Positions 1-9,876 are shown, counted from the first letter of the stretch. The stretch is 64,000 nucleotides of DNA from Gari tellinella (GCA_922989275.2 OV277874.1:14434154-14498153); one strand, 5' to 3'. The notes: generated by a model from the sequence alone, not told the origin. Program-made: numbers and translations.

Positions 1-514
1 GTCATTAGTGAATGATACTAAAAGAGCGGCCCTAGAACGTTTTAAATGCCAATGGAGTGACACCGTTAACAAAGAGCAATCTAGGTCTGGTAATGGTGGT
101 AACAAATTAAGAACCTATAAACTTTTTAAACAAAATTTTGGAACCGAAAATTATGTTAAAATGATATTACCAGCGAAACACAGGTCATCTTTAAGCAAAT
201 TCCGCTCAGGTGTTGCTCCATTGCGCATAGAAACGGGTCGATTCGAAAGGTTGGCTGAAGAACTCAGAGTTTGTCCATTTTGTAAGAACTGTGTTGAAAA
301 TGAATTCCATGTTATAATGAAGTGTGATACTTACAATGATATTAGAAATGATATTTTTACCAAGGCTTCTGAAGTTGACACTCTTTTTAGCTCAAAAAAT
401 GATAATGAAAAGTTTGTTTTTATATTTTCTAATGAAAATTTAATACGCACTGTTGCCAAATCCTGCTTTCTTATTTTAAACAGACGCAGAGGTCTGCTAT
501 ATAACAATGTATAA
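1..514 (+). pseudogene. 3' end of a LINE (non-LTR retrotransposon) ORF2, cut by the window edge
   Basis: The frame is open from base 2 to a TAA at 512-514, so the protein begins upstream and only about 170 C-terminal residues are visible. They show the layout seen in the tail of invertebrate LINE polyproteins after the reverse transcriptase: an LRTYKLFK block, a block resembling RSSLSKFRSG with hydrophobic and basic residues, then a zinc-knuckle-like C-x2-C...H-x5-C segment (CPFCKNC...EFHVIMKC). The reverse transcriptase and endonuclease domains are not in the window. No frameshift is seen, so this may be a fairly young copy. There is no intron and no link to the TSP1/EGF gene downstream. Confidence 0.7.
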
Positions 515-760
515 ACTGTGGTAGATATTTTGCATTAAATTTGCATTTAACCATGGTGATTATTTCCGGTTTTATTAGTGTAAATAATATTGTATTGTTT
601 TATTACCTAGCATGTGTTAATTTTGATAACACGTTGATAGTCTCTTATAATTCACAATTGAATGACATGGGTCATTGACATGTATATATAGTTATTAAGT
701 AATTGTATGTATGCTGTATCCATGATGAGACTTGAATAAAGATATATATAATATATAGGA
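515..760 (+). mobile_element. 3' UTR and tail of the same LINE
   Basis: AT-rich non-coding sequence follows the LINE stop codon. AATAAA is at 735-740, followed by an (AT)-rich tail ending near 758. This fits the 3' end of a retroposed LINE copy. The exact end and target duplication cannot be set without the 5' side. Confidence 0.5.
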
Positions 761-913
761 CAAACGGACGTTAGCAAACAAACTAAACCAGGTCAGATTA
801 AAGCTTATCCTTGGCATGTTCAAATGATGACTGTTCGATTAGTTTCATTCAAACGGGATAAAAACAACTTTTTCTCTACTGGATGGTGTCATAAATAACG
901 TCATTAAATATAT

Positions 914-1163
914 AAAGTGGTGAAGACGTTATTTATTCCACATTAACACGTTTACACTGAAACTTATTTTTCCATTGCGAACAATTTTGAGTCAGATAAG
1001 ACGCCAGGTAACGGGCATCTTATCAAGCTGTTACTTGTTTGCCATTTATATTAACATGAATAGAATAGTCCGAATTGTCGAAGTGTGTTCCTTTCTTCGT
1101 TTTATTTCGGTTCTTTTGCGTTTCGTTTGAGTTAATACGGGAAGAATAACGTTTTATCCACTG
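914..1163 (+). mobile_element. Diverged MITE family A copy ending just before an exon
   Basis: Degenerate family A layout: left end near 'gtggtgaagacgttattt', a decayed central hairpin (about 990-1045), the 'gcgtttcgtttg' block, and the right end 'aataacgttttatccactg'. It ends about 12 bp before the splice acceptor of the EGF exon at 1176. Confidence 0.6.
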
Positions 1164-1175
1164 TGTGTATTGCAG

Positions 1176-1286
1176 CAATAGATCACTGTGCATCTAGTCC
1201 CTGTATCCATGGCAGTTGTAGAAGCACCAGTAGTGGGTTTAGCTGCACGTGCCACGCTCACTATAGCGGAACTAAATGTGAGTTAT
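1176..1286 (+). CDS. EGF-like domain exon 1
   Basis: A 111-nt phase 1-1 exon. The acceptor is 'tgtgtattgcag' ending at 1175 and the donor is gtaagt at 1287. Read from 1178 it encodes an EGF-like module with six cysteines in order: HC, SPC, GSC, FSC, CTC and KCE, with the usual G-x-x-C-x-x-x...G-F-x-C-x-C...G-x-x-C spacing. EGF modules are disulfide-bonded extracellular domains used in adhesion and matrix proteins. An alternative donor (gtgagt at 1278) would cut the last cysteine, so the 1287 donor is preferred. With the EGF exon at 2313 it probably forms the N-terminal side of the TSP1 protein encoded further right. The first exon and signal peptide must lie upstream of the window. Confidence 0.82.
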
Positions 1287-1363
1287 GTAAGTATTATCTC
1301 AATCACCTCTAAAACTTTGGGACAATTCCAATTTCCAATGAAGTCTAATCCATTGTTCTTTAC

Positions 1364-1621
1364 TACAGTGGAGAATCTGTTATTCTTTCCCAATAAACGC
1401 GTTTACGCTAAAACTATTATTTGCAGTGCAAACAGTTTGGAGCCAGTTCAGACGCCGGGTAACCCGGCGTCTGATCAGGCTCCACACTGTTTGCCACCAA
1501 GAAAAACTTGAATTATCAGAATTGTCCAAAAGTTGTACTTTTCTACGTTTTACATGTGTAGTACTTTGCGTTTGCGTACGTTTGCGTTTAAACGGGAAAG
1601 AATAACAAATTCTCCACTGTA
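1364..1621 (+). mobile_element. MITE family A, complete
   Basis: Ends are TACAGTGGAGAATCTG and its inverse ATTCTCCACTGTA. The interior has the family order: 'aataaacgcgtttacgc', a central hairpin around 1436-1490 (arms GGAGCC/GGCTCC and CGCCGGGTAACCCGGCG), then 'gcgtttgcgtacgtttgcg' and 'aaacgggaaagaataac'. The TA at both ends suggests a TA target duplication, as in Tc1/mariner-type MITEs. It lies in the intron between the two EGF exons. Confidence 0.85.
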
Positions 1622-1763
1622 TTTATTATTAATTTGTACCATACATTGCAAAATGTCAAACAATGCAGACACTAATCAGGGCGCTCCTTTGCTAAAGGTC
1701 TATACTGTTTGCATACATGGAAGGCCGGTGTATTCTTTATAGACACTGTTTTTAAATGACAAG

Positions 1764-2121
1764 TATAGCGTTCCCTCTCTACAACGACACCCATTTGGGA
1801 GACAGAAATTGTGTGCGTTGTTCGGATGGCGTCGTTATAGGAGGGAAATTTGCTTACATTTGCAAAAAGCTTGAATCCAGATCAGTAGCCGCGTCACGCG
1901 GCGTCTGATCTGGATTCAAGCTGTTTGTCACTCCTCTTTATTTTTTTTTCTGACAAAATGTTCATTGCGTTACTTTGCGAAAAAAAGACGACAATTTTAA
2001 GGCGACGATATTGCAACATTAAAACGTTAGACATATTTGTCCAGTTTTGGGAACTGCGATAAGAGTCGTTGTAAGGAGGGAGTCGTTGTTAGGAGGGCTG
2101 TTGTAGAGAGGGAACACTGTT
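1764..2121 (+). mobile_element. MITE family C
   Basis: The ends are TATAGCGTTCCCTCTCTACAA and its inverted form ending GAGAGGGAACACTGT. The central palindrome at about 1868-1926 has arms 'gcttgaatccagatca' / 'tgatctggattcaagc' around GCCGCG/CGCGGC. A 'gcgacgatattgcaac' block follows. Confidence 0.75.
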
Positions 2122-2312
2122 ATACTCGTCGCTAGGGTTAAATATTCATTTCTATTACAATATGCAACTGTGCATAATACGTTAGTATTGCTCAATTTTC
2201 ATGTTGATGCCTACAACATTATGTCTTTTGAAAACAGTTTGGAGTCGCAACTGACGACGAGGTATCGAAACAGGTTCTGCACCTAATCTGGATACCCGAT
2301 ATTCTTTTTTAG

Positions 2313-2444
2313 TGAGCGTTCACGCCCCGTGCTCACCTGACCCGTGTGTGCACGGTACATGTGTGAAAACAGGAACCGCCACCTCTGACTACCTCTGTGA
2401 TTGCCTTGGAAAACACCTGTACCACGGCACAAACTGTGAACTAA
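2313..2444 (+). CDS. EGF-like domain exon 2
   Basis: A 132-nt phase 1-1 exon between the acceptor 'attcttttttag' (ends 2312) and the donor gtaaga at 2445. Read from 2315 it encodes 43 residues with the six-cysteine EGF pattern: APC, DPC, GTC, YLC, CDC, then a longer loop (LGKHLYHGTNC) before the last cysteine. The glycine before the final Cys loop and the aromatic residue (YLCDC) fit the family. The phase matches the exon at 1176, so the two splice in frame as tandem EGF modules. No calcium-binding D-x-D/N-E signature is visible at the N-terminal side, so it is probably a non-calcium EGF. Confidence 0.83.
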
Positions 2445-2457
2445 GTAAGAACTGAAC

Positions 2458-2850
2458 TACAGTGGAGGAGACGTTATTATGACGTCATTGGTGACCTCAT
2501 ACAGTGTAGACGACGTTATTATTTCCCGTTTAACCCTTTCCCCCATAGAAGCGCCTTTTAGCGGATATGATTTATTCATCCGCTGAAGAAAATAGTTCAA
2601 ATTTAATCAGTAATGAATATGTATTATAGGGAATATTTTCTATATTATAGCACATGATAGCTTAAAGCAGGCTGAAAGAAAAGCAGAATGTGCCCTAAGG
2701 CGCATTCTGCTTTACTTTCAACCTGTTTTAAGTAGTCACCTATCTTAAGTACTAGAAATAGACTATCAGGTAAAGGGTTAATCGCAAACGAAACCTAAAG
2801 GAGTTGCAATAAAATTGAGAAAATTACATTTTTGACACGACATTTATTTT
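2458..2850 (+). mobile_element. MITE A relic interrupted by a nested MITE E
   Basis: The left part (2458-2530) runs from 'tacagtggaggagacg' to 'ttatttcccgtttaa', a family A end. The same element resumes at 2782 with 'tcgcaaacgaaacc'. Between them lies a complete family E copy, 2529-2781, with TTAA at both borders. This gives the relative age A older than E here. Confidence 0.65.
2529..2781 (+). mobile_element. MITE family E (piggyBac-type ends)
   Basis: TTAA followed by CCCTTTCCCCCATAG at the left, and CTATCAGGTAAAGGG followed by TTAA at the right. The central palindrome (about 2660-2735) is 'taaagcaggctgaaag' / 'ctttcaacctgtttta' around TGCCCTAAGGCGCA. The TTAA duplication and CCCTTT start are typical of piggyBac-related MITEs. 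Confidence 0.75.
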
Positions 2851-3403
2851 ATTCTGAGTTGAAAACATGTTTGAGACAAATCGGATGCCGGATTATACAA
2901 CATCTGTTCTAAATCTAAAGTGTCTGCCATAGAAATAATAGTTTAAGCGTAAACGTGTTGTTTTTTATTTATATATTTTAATGATAATGTTTTCCGTGAT
3001 ACCTATGAACAGTTTACAATGTATTTGACAATATTATTCCCGGTTAAACTCAAACGAACATGTTGAAACGTTCAATTTTTCTACATGTTATTGCAGTGTA
3101 TTTGCGATTCGTTTGCGTTTAAATGGAAAAACAATAACGTGTTCGCCACTGTATGACGTCATACATATAATTACGTATTCTCAACTGTACCGCCATGTTT
3201 CAGTATTTGTAAGCTTATCACAATGACCCCCTGAAACTTCCAGTTTGTAATTATTTAAAAGCTTGCAAAGGGTGGCATTGTAAGGCCTTTGTTTATAGTG
3301 TAAAGAAATAAAACAGCGTCCGTCTCACGAAACGTCGTACGTAAATCAAAACTTAAAATGCAAAGAGAAGTCACACGATATGATTAGATGAAAAAATAAA
3401 TAA
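2851..3403. other. Intron sequence with family A fragments only
   Basis: AT-rich intron. Short pieces of family A are visible (around 2940-2965 and 3105-3155, 'cgtttgcgtttaaatgg' and 'gttcgccactgta'). No exon, RNA gene or intact element is seen. Confidence 0.4.
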
Positions 3404-3653
3404 TACAGTGGAGAATCTGTTATTCTTTCCCAATAAACGCGTTTACGCTAAAACTATTATTTGCAGTGCAAACAGTTTGGAGCCAGATCAGACGCCGGGT
3501 AACCCGGCGTCTGATCAGGCTCCCAACTGTTTGCCACCAAGATAAACATGAATTATCAGAATCGTCCAAAAGTTGTACTTTTCTACGTTTTAGTGTTTTG
3601 CGTTTGCGTACGTTTGCGTTTAAACGGGAAAGAATAACATATTCTCCACTGTA
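3404..3653 (+). mobile_element. MITE family A, complete
   Basis: Ends TACAGTGGAGAATCTG / ATTCTCCACTGTA with a central hairpin around 3476-3530 (GGAGCC...CGGGTAACCCG...GGCTCC). Very close to the copies at 1364 and 21907, so a recently active family. Confidence 0.88.
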
Positions 3654-4022
3654 ACTGAGAATTTTAGAATCTGACTGACGACACTTGTTATCGTTCGATG
3701 TTTCGTACATGTAAGATGGGCCCCTGATCAGGCGACTCTTTATCCCTCTGGTCTTGAACTACCACGTTTTCATAGGACACGTGTGATATTTACCATGTGC
3801 ATGTTTGTACATGACAAGTGTTATTGGTGCTAGGTTAACTGAGTTAAAATACCACATTTGTTATTGTGTATTCGCTTAACAAGATGTGCTACTAATAAAA
3901 ATTGAGTATATCGATTAACAAATCGATAACTTACTTTTATGAATTATTGAGATATTCGAGTAATCGAGTATTATATGAACTATCTTGTATTTCGAATAAT
4001 CGAGATACATTAATTATTGTAG
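3654..4022. other. Intron, no feature recognised
   Basis: AT-rich, with repeated 'tcgagta/atcgat' steps at 3905-4010 that may be decayed repeat sequence. It ends in the acceptor of the next exon. Confidence 0.3.
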
Positions 4023-4104
4023 GATGTCCGAGTATTCCCGATAGATGTGGCGGAGCATTGTGCATGCAACTGGATAAGAATGACTGCAAGATGTGCAAGC
4101 CAAG
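4023..4104 (+). CDS. Short Cys-rich exon, tentative
   Basis: After a possible acceptor 'attaattattgtag' the phase-1 frame reads 26 residues with five cysteines: C-x7-C-x4-C-x7-C-x2-C, including PDRCGGALC and DCKMC. The ending D-x-D-C-x-x-C resembles antistasin-like or other small disulfide modules, but the match is loose. A donor 'aag|gtgcgt' at 4105 would leave phase 2, unlike all other exons. Reading on gives a stop at 4115-4117, so it could instead be a terminal exon of an alternative transcript ending 'RCVV'. If it ends here, the EGF exons might belong to a separate short gene. Could also be chance. Confidence 0.4.
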
Positions 4105-4154
4105 GTGCGTGGTGTGATATGATGTTCTACCCGCGAGGATCTGTTATCAACGAA

Positions 4155-4337
4155 ATATCACCACAGTGTGTGATCCGGCATACTGTAACAGTTCGAGTTG
4201 GTCGTGTATTCCAGATCACACGTGAGGCCTAGTATCTCGTGTCATCTGGAATACGCAAACCAACACCTATCGTGGTATCTGGAATACACAACTAACTCGC
4301 ACTGATGCAAGGCTCCGGATCACAAAATGTGGTGATA
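4155..4337. repeat. Imperfect inverted-repeat element
   Basis: Outer arms 'tatcaccaca...gtgatccgg' and 'ccggatcacaaaatgtggtg', inner arms 'gagttggtcgtgtattccag' and 'ctggaatacacaactaactc'. A palindromic element with extra internal copies of 'atctggaatac'. Confidence 0.55.
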
Positions 4338-4779
4338 TTCATTTTATCATATACCTAAACGTTATATAATGTTCTTATTTTACTTTAATTTTTTTTTCAA
4401 TAAAATTGATTTAAACTAGCTTAAAATCGGGACTATATCTTGTGCAGCGGAATGACCAAAAATATCCAAATGTTAAACTGCTGCTGCGCATAAGTTCAAG
4501 CTGAAACTGTTTGTGGAACTCATGTGACCGCTAACCATTACGTCATTCAAAAAGTCGCTATTTATATTGGTGACGTATCGATTTGTTCTCGGCTTGATCC
4601 GCAATTTTGTTCTCAGCATGTTTGAGAACTTTTTGTTTTTTGGTTGTTGGTTTTAATGCGAATACCGGTCATTTAAGTAGTAAAGAGTATACATTGAATT
4701 GTTTAAGCTTTTTCCTTTGGAAGACAATATTAGTGCTGTGGATTATTCATGCTTTAAACGGAAATGAAAAGTTCAAAAT

Positions 4780-4948
4780 AAAGTCGAAACTCGATACTTC
4801 GAACTCACATTAATTCGAACATACCCATATTTCAAAGTTTGAAATAAGGGTATGTTCGACTTAAGCGAGAAAGGTTTATCGAAATCATACATAAGAAATA
4901 CAGGTACGGTCGATTTAAGTGAGTTCGAAGTATTGAGTTCCGACTGTA
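4780..4948 (+). mobile_element. MITE family G (decayed)
   Basis: Ends 'agtcgaaactcgatacttcg' and 'cgaagtattgagttccgact', with a central palindrome 'gggtatgttcga'/'tcgaacataccc' around 4815-4860. The better preserved relative is at 49016-49219. Confidence 0.6.
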
Positions 4949-5204
4949 TATTGATGCTTGGTTTAAACTTTTGTAAGAATAGCATAAGATCCGGGACTTC
5001 CGAACGGCGTGCCGATGGTTGTTTACATAGATAATTTGTGTAGGATAAAATAAGCCACATCACAATCATGTAGCATAAAAACATCTGATACAAACCACCT
5101 GATACGGGAACAACTGATGGGCCTGTATTTAAGTGTATTAATAAATATGTATATAATAAATAGTGATAAGTCATTCTTACGTTATTTGTGACGTCATCCA
5201 CTGG

Positions 5205-5375
5205 AGACGAAATTGATCTTTCACAACAAACGCGAATATATACTCTTTTTTGTCCATTGTTAACAGTTTGGAGCCAATTCCGGGACACCCGGCTTCTGAT
5301 CAGGCTCAAATCCATTTGTCATTTAAATATTACGTTACGTTGCGTTTACACTCATTTTCGTTCAACGGACAAAGG
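5205..5375 (+). mobile_element. Relic of MITE family A
   Basis: Decayed left half and hairpin: 'cgcgaatatatactc', 'aacagtttggagccaattcc', 'cccggcttctgatcaggctc', then 'cgtttacactcattttcg'. The right terminus is lost. Confidence 0.5.
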
Positions 5376-5984
5376 GTTTTTCATCTGTACCAGGAAACAG
5401 CACTACGCTTTCTCAACAGACACGTGTATGTCAAATTTATGTTTATTGCAAACAGTGTTGACGCAGAACTACATGCACTAATTGACACTCAGATTACAAT
5501 AAAGTGTTTAAATATATTAATCTACCTATTGTATTCAATTTTGCAAAACCAAAAACATTTTATTTGCGTTTAACCTATTTAGTCATAGTGTTGATTACAA
5601 ACATAAGTATACATGTACATGTATCACAGCGAAGAGAACACTTATCCTATGAAAATGTACCAGACAAAAAAAGGAAACGTCTACTACAATATATAGTGCT
5701 TCACTTCATAGCACCAGATCTAAATAAATACTTCATATTTATCACTAAAGTTTTCTTTTACTGATGCAGACATCCTTATTCTGTATCAAAACAACAATTT
5801 TATTTTTTTAATTAGTTTAAACATACACGTATTTACATTTATACATGCTAACGTTATTATACAATACTTAGAAAAAGGATTGAAATGAAATAATAAACTT
5901 TGAGTTTCTCTCCTTGTAATTGCAGGGCTGCCATATCTTCGGATTTTACCTAAGTCTTCGGATTTTCTTTCGAGAACATGGAAG
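5376..5984. other. AT-rich intron, nothing recognised
   Basis: No splice-bounded Cys-rich exon, RNA gene or element ends were found in either strand. 'ttgtaattgcag' at about 5915-5925 is acceptor-like but what follows has no domain pattern. Confidence 0.3.
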
Positions 5985-6067
5985 CTTAAAGCAGGCTGAA
6001 AGTAAAACAGAATGCGCCATAAGGCGCATTCTGCTTTTCTTTCCAGCCTACTTTAAGTAGTCACGTG
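5985..6067 (+). mobile_element. MITE family E core hairpin
   Basis: 'agcttaaagcaggctgaaag' ... 'ctttccagcctactttaagt' around GCGCCATAAGGCGC. Only the central palindrome of family E is left; the TTAA ends are not seen. Confidence 0.6.
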
Positions 6068-6644
6068 TCAACAAAACTATACTCGCCAAAATGTTGAATA
6101 AAAGTAAATGAAAAGGCACACCCTTTTTAAATGTACACGTTTCTTTTTTGTCTGGTATATGTAGACACTAATCAGATGCCTGTTATAGGAACACTTTAAT
6201 CAGTGTCTACACTGTTTATGATTTTACAAAACCCTAAATGCATGTAGTAAAAGATATGACAAGACTTAATTGGACCCTGGGAATGTTTATTTGACGTGTA
6301 AGGGGTCACTAGATTGGACGAAAAAAAGATTTCTAACATAACTAACCCTGTTTTCAATAGCGAACAGTGATTCTCCAACATGAGATCAATTTGATGACGT
6401 CACTATAACGTCAATATTTATAACGGTGCTTTTTCTACACTGGGATTGAAAAAAGCCTATTGCTTTAAAAAATACTTTAAATTGTTGGTTATGTGAGAAA
6501 AAGAATCGCTTAATAACTGGATATTTGCAAATGGTTTGGATCCTGATCAGACACCACGTAACATTCATTACGATATTACTTAAGTCAGTTAGATCCACCT
6601 ACTGTACAATTTAAATTTGAGACATAAAAGAAAAAGTCAATTGT
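6068..6644. other. Intron with a half hairpin relic
   Basis: Mostly featureless. At 6528-6562 'aaatggtttggatcctgatc' plus 'agacaccacgtaac' is one arm of the B-type hairpin without its partner. Confidence 0.35.
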
Positions 6645-6892
6645 TTAACCTTTTCGGCACCGTAGTGATAGAAAGTCGACTTTGCAAACAGTTTGGATCC
6701 AGATCAGACGCCTCGTAAAAGCGGCGTCTGATCAAGATCAAACTTGTTTGACATTCTTATCGATTTTTCTTAAGTCATACAACCGTAAATCTAATTTTGA
6801 AACGTTTTTGCAAGCAACAATACTGAAGCAGGCGACAATATAGCGGTGAAGGGGTAATTTATCCCGAATAATTTGGCACCGAAAAGGTTTAA
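6645..6892 (+). mobile_element. MITE family B variant, TTAA-bounded
   Basis: TTAACCTTTTCGGCACC at the left and GGCACCGAAAAGGTTTAA at the right. The hairpin at 6684-6752 has 'gtttggatccagatcagacg' and 'gcggcgtctgatcaagatca'. A 'gcaggcgacaatatagcggt' block precedes the right end. The TTAA border suggests piggyBac-type insertion. Confidence 0.65.
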
Positions 6893-7050
6893 GCAGATGA
6901 CGTCATCACGGATTTATCCATTTCCCTTTAAAACACCCAGTACCTTAACTGTCATTGGAGGACTAAATCCAGAATACAGACGAACTATTAAAGGTGTCTA
7001 AAGGCGTATAAAGGGGTTATTTGGAAAGAAAAACGTTTTCTCTACTGTAC
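6893..7050 (+). mobile_element. Fragment of a family A-like MITE
   Basis: 'gatgacgtcatcacgg', 'atttccctttaaaa', and a right end 'aaaaacgttttctctactgta' at 7030-7050. The centre does not resemble the standard hairpin. Confidence 0.4.
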
Positions 7051-7122
7051 TATGCACGCTTCACACGGGGCACAAACTGCTAACCTAAACAACAAACAGT
7101 CGTAATTGAACACGCTACACTG

Positions 7123-7597
7123 TAGCGCGTTCAAGTACCGTATCGATTGCATCAGAAAACGGTAACAATTTAACTTTAACGACCGTTTGGCTGTTACCGA
7201 TTGCGAACGGCCTCAGATGTGGTTAGCCAACGCCAACAAGGAAAACAAAATGGCGTCCAAATGAATTTAATAAATCCAGCGAGCAGTCCCGACTTAATTT
7301 CTCCTCAATAAACCAACATTTTCCGATACTTAATGTATCAAACAAAGCAGCTTACATCTGAGCAGCTAAATCTTATTTTTATATGCAGTAAAATTGATGC
7401 ATTTCAGTTGATTAGTACACTTTTGCGTGTGTTATTCCGAATCTTACATCAATCGTTCGTACCCTTGAAAAGTTAATAAACTTGGGGGCGCAATTAGTTA
7501 TTATTGAAGAGTATTGGTGAACGTTAGATGTCGTACTATATGGGTTGTTTGCATCGGTTAATGTTGCTGTTTGCTGATACGGTACTTGAACGCGCTA
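7123..7597. mobile_element. 475-bp element with 22-bp terminal inverted repeats
   Basis: Left end TAGCGCGTTCAAGTACCGTA (7123) and its perfect inverse TACGGTACTTGAACGCGCTA (ends 7597). The interior contains 'cggtaacaattt' and 'cgaacggcctcag' but no coding frame. No clear target duplication. Probably a non-autonomous DNA transposon of unknown superfamily. Confidence 0.65.
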
Positions 7598-7639
7598 CTG
7601 GCTGAGGCTATCGATACAAAAACCAACAACAGCCATGTT

Positions 7640-8190
7640 TGTGAGAAATCATTTAGTTCTATTGCAAACAAAATGCAAAAAGAAACTCGGTTTCTGATTA
7701 GGCTTCATACCCAATGGATTTTCCATGTTCATATATTGGATTAGTCCATTTTTATCAAAGGGATGCCTGGTCAAAATTCAAGTTCATTTTTATTTTTGTT
7801 CTGTATTGAAATTCCTATCAGCAACCCCTAAGACCTTCCTACTTTGCCGTAGTTCTGGGGCTTAATTGTCAAAGGGAATTATTTCTGTTTATTAGACCGA
7901 GATTGTTCCCTCTGCCATGAACTAAAAGGAAGGCAGGTCGGTGGTTTTGATCCCATACGCTGCTGGTCAACGAATGGGATTAACCGAAACCATCTTCCTG
8001 AAATCATCATTTCATCTCATCACCCCTCATCAATCATCGGCGCTATATGACCTATTTTGTGTCGCAGTGCCGTAAAACCCAACTCATCCATCCATCCATC
8101 CTATCAGCAAACGGTATAGACTCTGATCAGACGCCGCGTATTGCGGCGTCTGATCAGAGTCTACAAGATCGTGGGCAAAGATGGGTTAAC
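7640..8190 (-). mobile_element. MITE family J, split by a SINE
   Basis: Contains the family blocks 'ccaatggattttccatg', 'attggattagtccatttt', 'aaagggatgcctggtc', 'tattgaaattcctatcagca' and the hairpin 8115-8163 (TAGACTCTGATCAGACGCC / GGCGTCTGATCAGAGTCTA). The retroposon at 7825-8099 interrupts it with an 11-bp direct repeat. Related copies at 21465 and 22580 are in opposite orientation. Confidence 0.7.
7825..8099 (+). mobile_element. SINE-like retroposon with 11-bp target duplication
   Basis: The direct repeat CCTATCAGCAA occurs at 7814-7824 and 8100-8110, either side of about 275 bp that splits the J element. The insert carries 'ggtcggtggttttgatccc' (a weak B-box-like motif), 'cggcgctatatgacc', 'gcagtgccgtaaaaccca' and a (CATC)n tail. 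A similar 'gccgtaaaacccaa' stub occurs at 53375. The target duplication plus simple-repeat 3' tail indicate LINE-mediated retroposition. Confidence 0.75.
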
Positions 8191-8399
8191 TATTTGTCAC
8201 TCTGAATAAAATAAATTACAGTCTTTATCTTCAGTAAGCATGGGTCATTTTCTACAATGTATTACGCTGGCATATTCGCCGCCGCGTGCGACTGACGGCA
8301 CAAATTGTAAATAGAACGATGATCTATTAATAGAATTGGAATAGGTATAAAATATTTACCCTGTCTCGCCCGCAACCGACCACGAATCCGAAATATTAC

Positions 8400-8685
8400 G
8401 GTCATCATCATTATAACAATCATTACTGTATTAAGTAGTATGAAAGAGTATTGGTATGTTTAATCACGAAATTATACACTGGGTGTGTGCATAATTCCGT
8501 GGTTTAATATAATTAATACTTCACTCAATTGTTAATAATATTCCTATATTCATAAAAGATTCATCGAATATTTAAATACGTGTTTCCTTGACAAATTGTG
8601 AATGAGTATGTATGGGACTGTTCTCATGTTTTTGTATGTTACAAACTGAGAGAGAAATAAATCAAACTGAAACTGAAACTGATGT
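8400..8685 (+). mobile_element. Probable 3' end of a truncated LINE
   Basis: AT-rich sequence that ends in 'agagaaataaatcaaactg' with AATAAA at 8656-8661 and an (AAACTG)3 tail. This resembles a retroposon 3' terminus. No coding part is preserved. Confidence 0.4.
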
Positions 8686-8826
8686 GCTTAATACATGTGC
8701 TACTATGGCGAAGACGTTATAACTGCCCAAGCGTTTATGCTTTAACTAGTATTGCCATTGCCCCAAACTTCTTGCTATTCATATTAAAATAGATAGTAAG
8801 AAAAACAGTTGTTATATTCTACATTT

Positions 8827-9179
8827 TACAGAGCCCCCTCTCTACAGCGACACCCAATGGGAGGCACATATTGTATGTGTTTTTCGGAGGAAAACGTTAT
8901 AGAGAACGAGAAGTAAGACTTGGCTTACATTTGCAAACAACGTGAATTCAGTCCAGGCGCAGCGTATCGCGGCGTCTGACCTGGATTCAATCTGATTATT
9001 ACTCGTCATTATGTTTATTCTATGAACATAGCCACTTATATGTACCTTTGAGAGAAAAACAGCTGACGACAATTTTAAGCAGACAATACTACAGTAGTAA
9101 TGCGTAATACATAATTGTCCTATTTAGGGAGCTGCGACAAGTGACGTAAGGAGGGTCGTCGTAGGGAAGGAGCACTGTA
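8827..9179 (+). mobile_element. MITE family C
   Basis: TACAGAGCCCCCTCTCTACA at the left; right end 'gtcgtagggaaggagcactgta'. Central hairpin about 8936-8992 with CGCAGCGTATCGCGGCG. The two halves of the palindrome have diverged. Confidence 0.72.
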
Positions 9180-9220
9180 GTCCCATTTCGTTTAAGTTTC
9201 GTTTGCTTTTCAAAGGAAAA

Positions 9221-9569
9221 TACAGTGTTCCCTCCCTACAACGACATTCCCAACAACGACTCCCTCCTTACAACGACCCTTGTCACAGTTTCCTAAACAG
9301 GACAATAATGTCTAACGATTTTAATGCTGTAGTATCGTAAGCTTTAAACTGTCGTCTGCTGTTTTTTCTCAACATTACATTTTCAATAACTATAATGACG
9401 GTTTACAAACAGCTTGAACCGAGATCAGACGCCGCGTAACGCGGCGTCTGATCTCGATTCAAGCTGTTTGCAAATGTAAGCCAATTTCCCTCCCTGTAAC
9501 GACTTCCTCCGAACAACACATGCACTCTTTGTCTCTCATTGCTTGTCGTTGTAGAGAGGGAGCCCTGTA
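9221..9569 (-). mobile_element. MITE family C, inverted
   Basis: Reverse orientation of the copy at 8827, only 41 bp away: TACAGTGTTCCCTCCCTACA at the left and 'tagagagggagccctgta' at the right. Hairpin 9408-9472, with an almost perfect palindrome 'gatcagacgccgcg'/'cgcggcgtctgatc'. Confidence 0.8.
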
Positions 9570-9615
9570 ATAACGTTTTCTCCACTGTGCTATTAGGTCA
9601 AATCTGATAAGGCTG

Positions 9616-9863
9616 TACCATCAGTGAAGAAAACGTTATTTTTCCCGTTTAAACAAACACGAAAACGCAAACACGTTGCAGTAGAATGTAGAAAATGTCA
9701 AGTTTAAGGAATTAACTTTTTTCTGAGGGGCAAAAGGTTTGGAGCCTGAGCAGACGCCGCTTTTCCCAGCCTCTGATCAGGCTCAAACTGTTTGCTATAT
9801 TAATAATAGTTTTAGCGTAAACGCGTTTATTTGAAAAGAAAGAAAAACGTCTTCTCCACTGTA
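9616..9863 (-). mobile_element. Diverged MITE family A
   Basis: 'taccatcagtgaagaaaacg' to 'cgtcttctccactgta', with 'aaacacgaaaacgcaaac' and a decayed hairpin (9735-9795) lacking the CGGG centre. Confidence 0.65.
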
Positions 9864-9876
9864 AATATACTGTAGT

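Noticed and set aside
4773..5315. 180-codon minus-strand open frame
   Set aside because: Overlaps a family G MITE and a family A relic, and contains their translated palindromes; no domain.
7055..7095. 'cacggggcacaaactgctaacc' resembling the 3' end of EGF exon 2
   Set aside because: About 20 bp of similarity, with the Cys codon altered and nothing upstream; too short to call a relic.
8262..8318. 'gacggcacaaattgtaaat' resembling the end of an EGF exon
   Set aside because: Only the last G-T-N-C motif is similar; no other cysteines, no acceptor and no donor.
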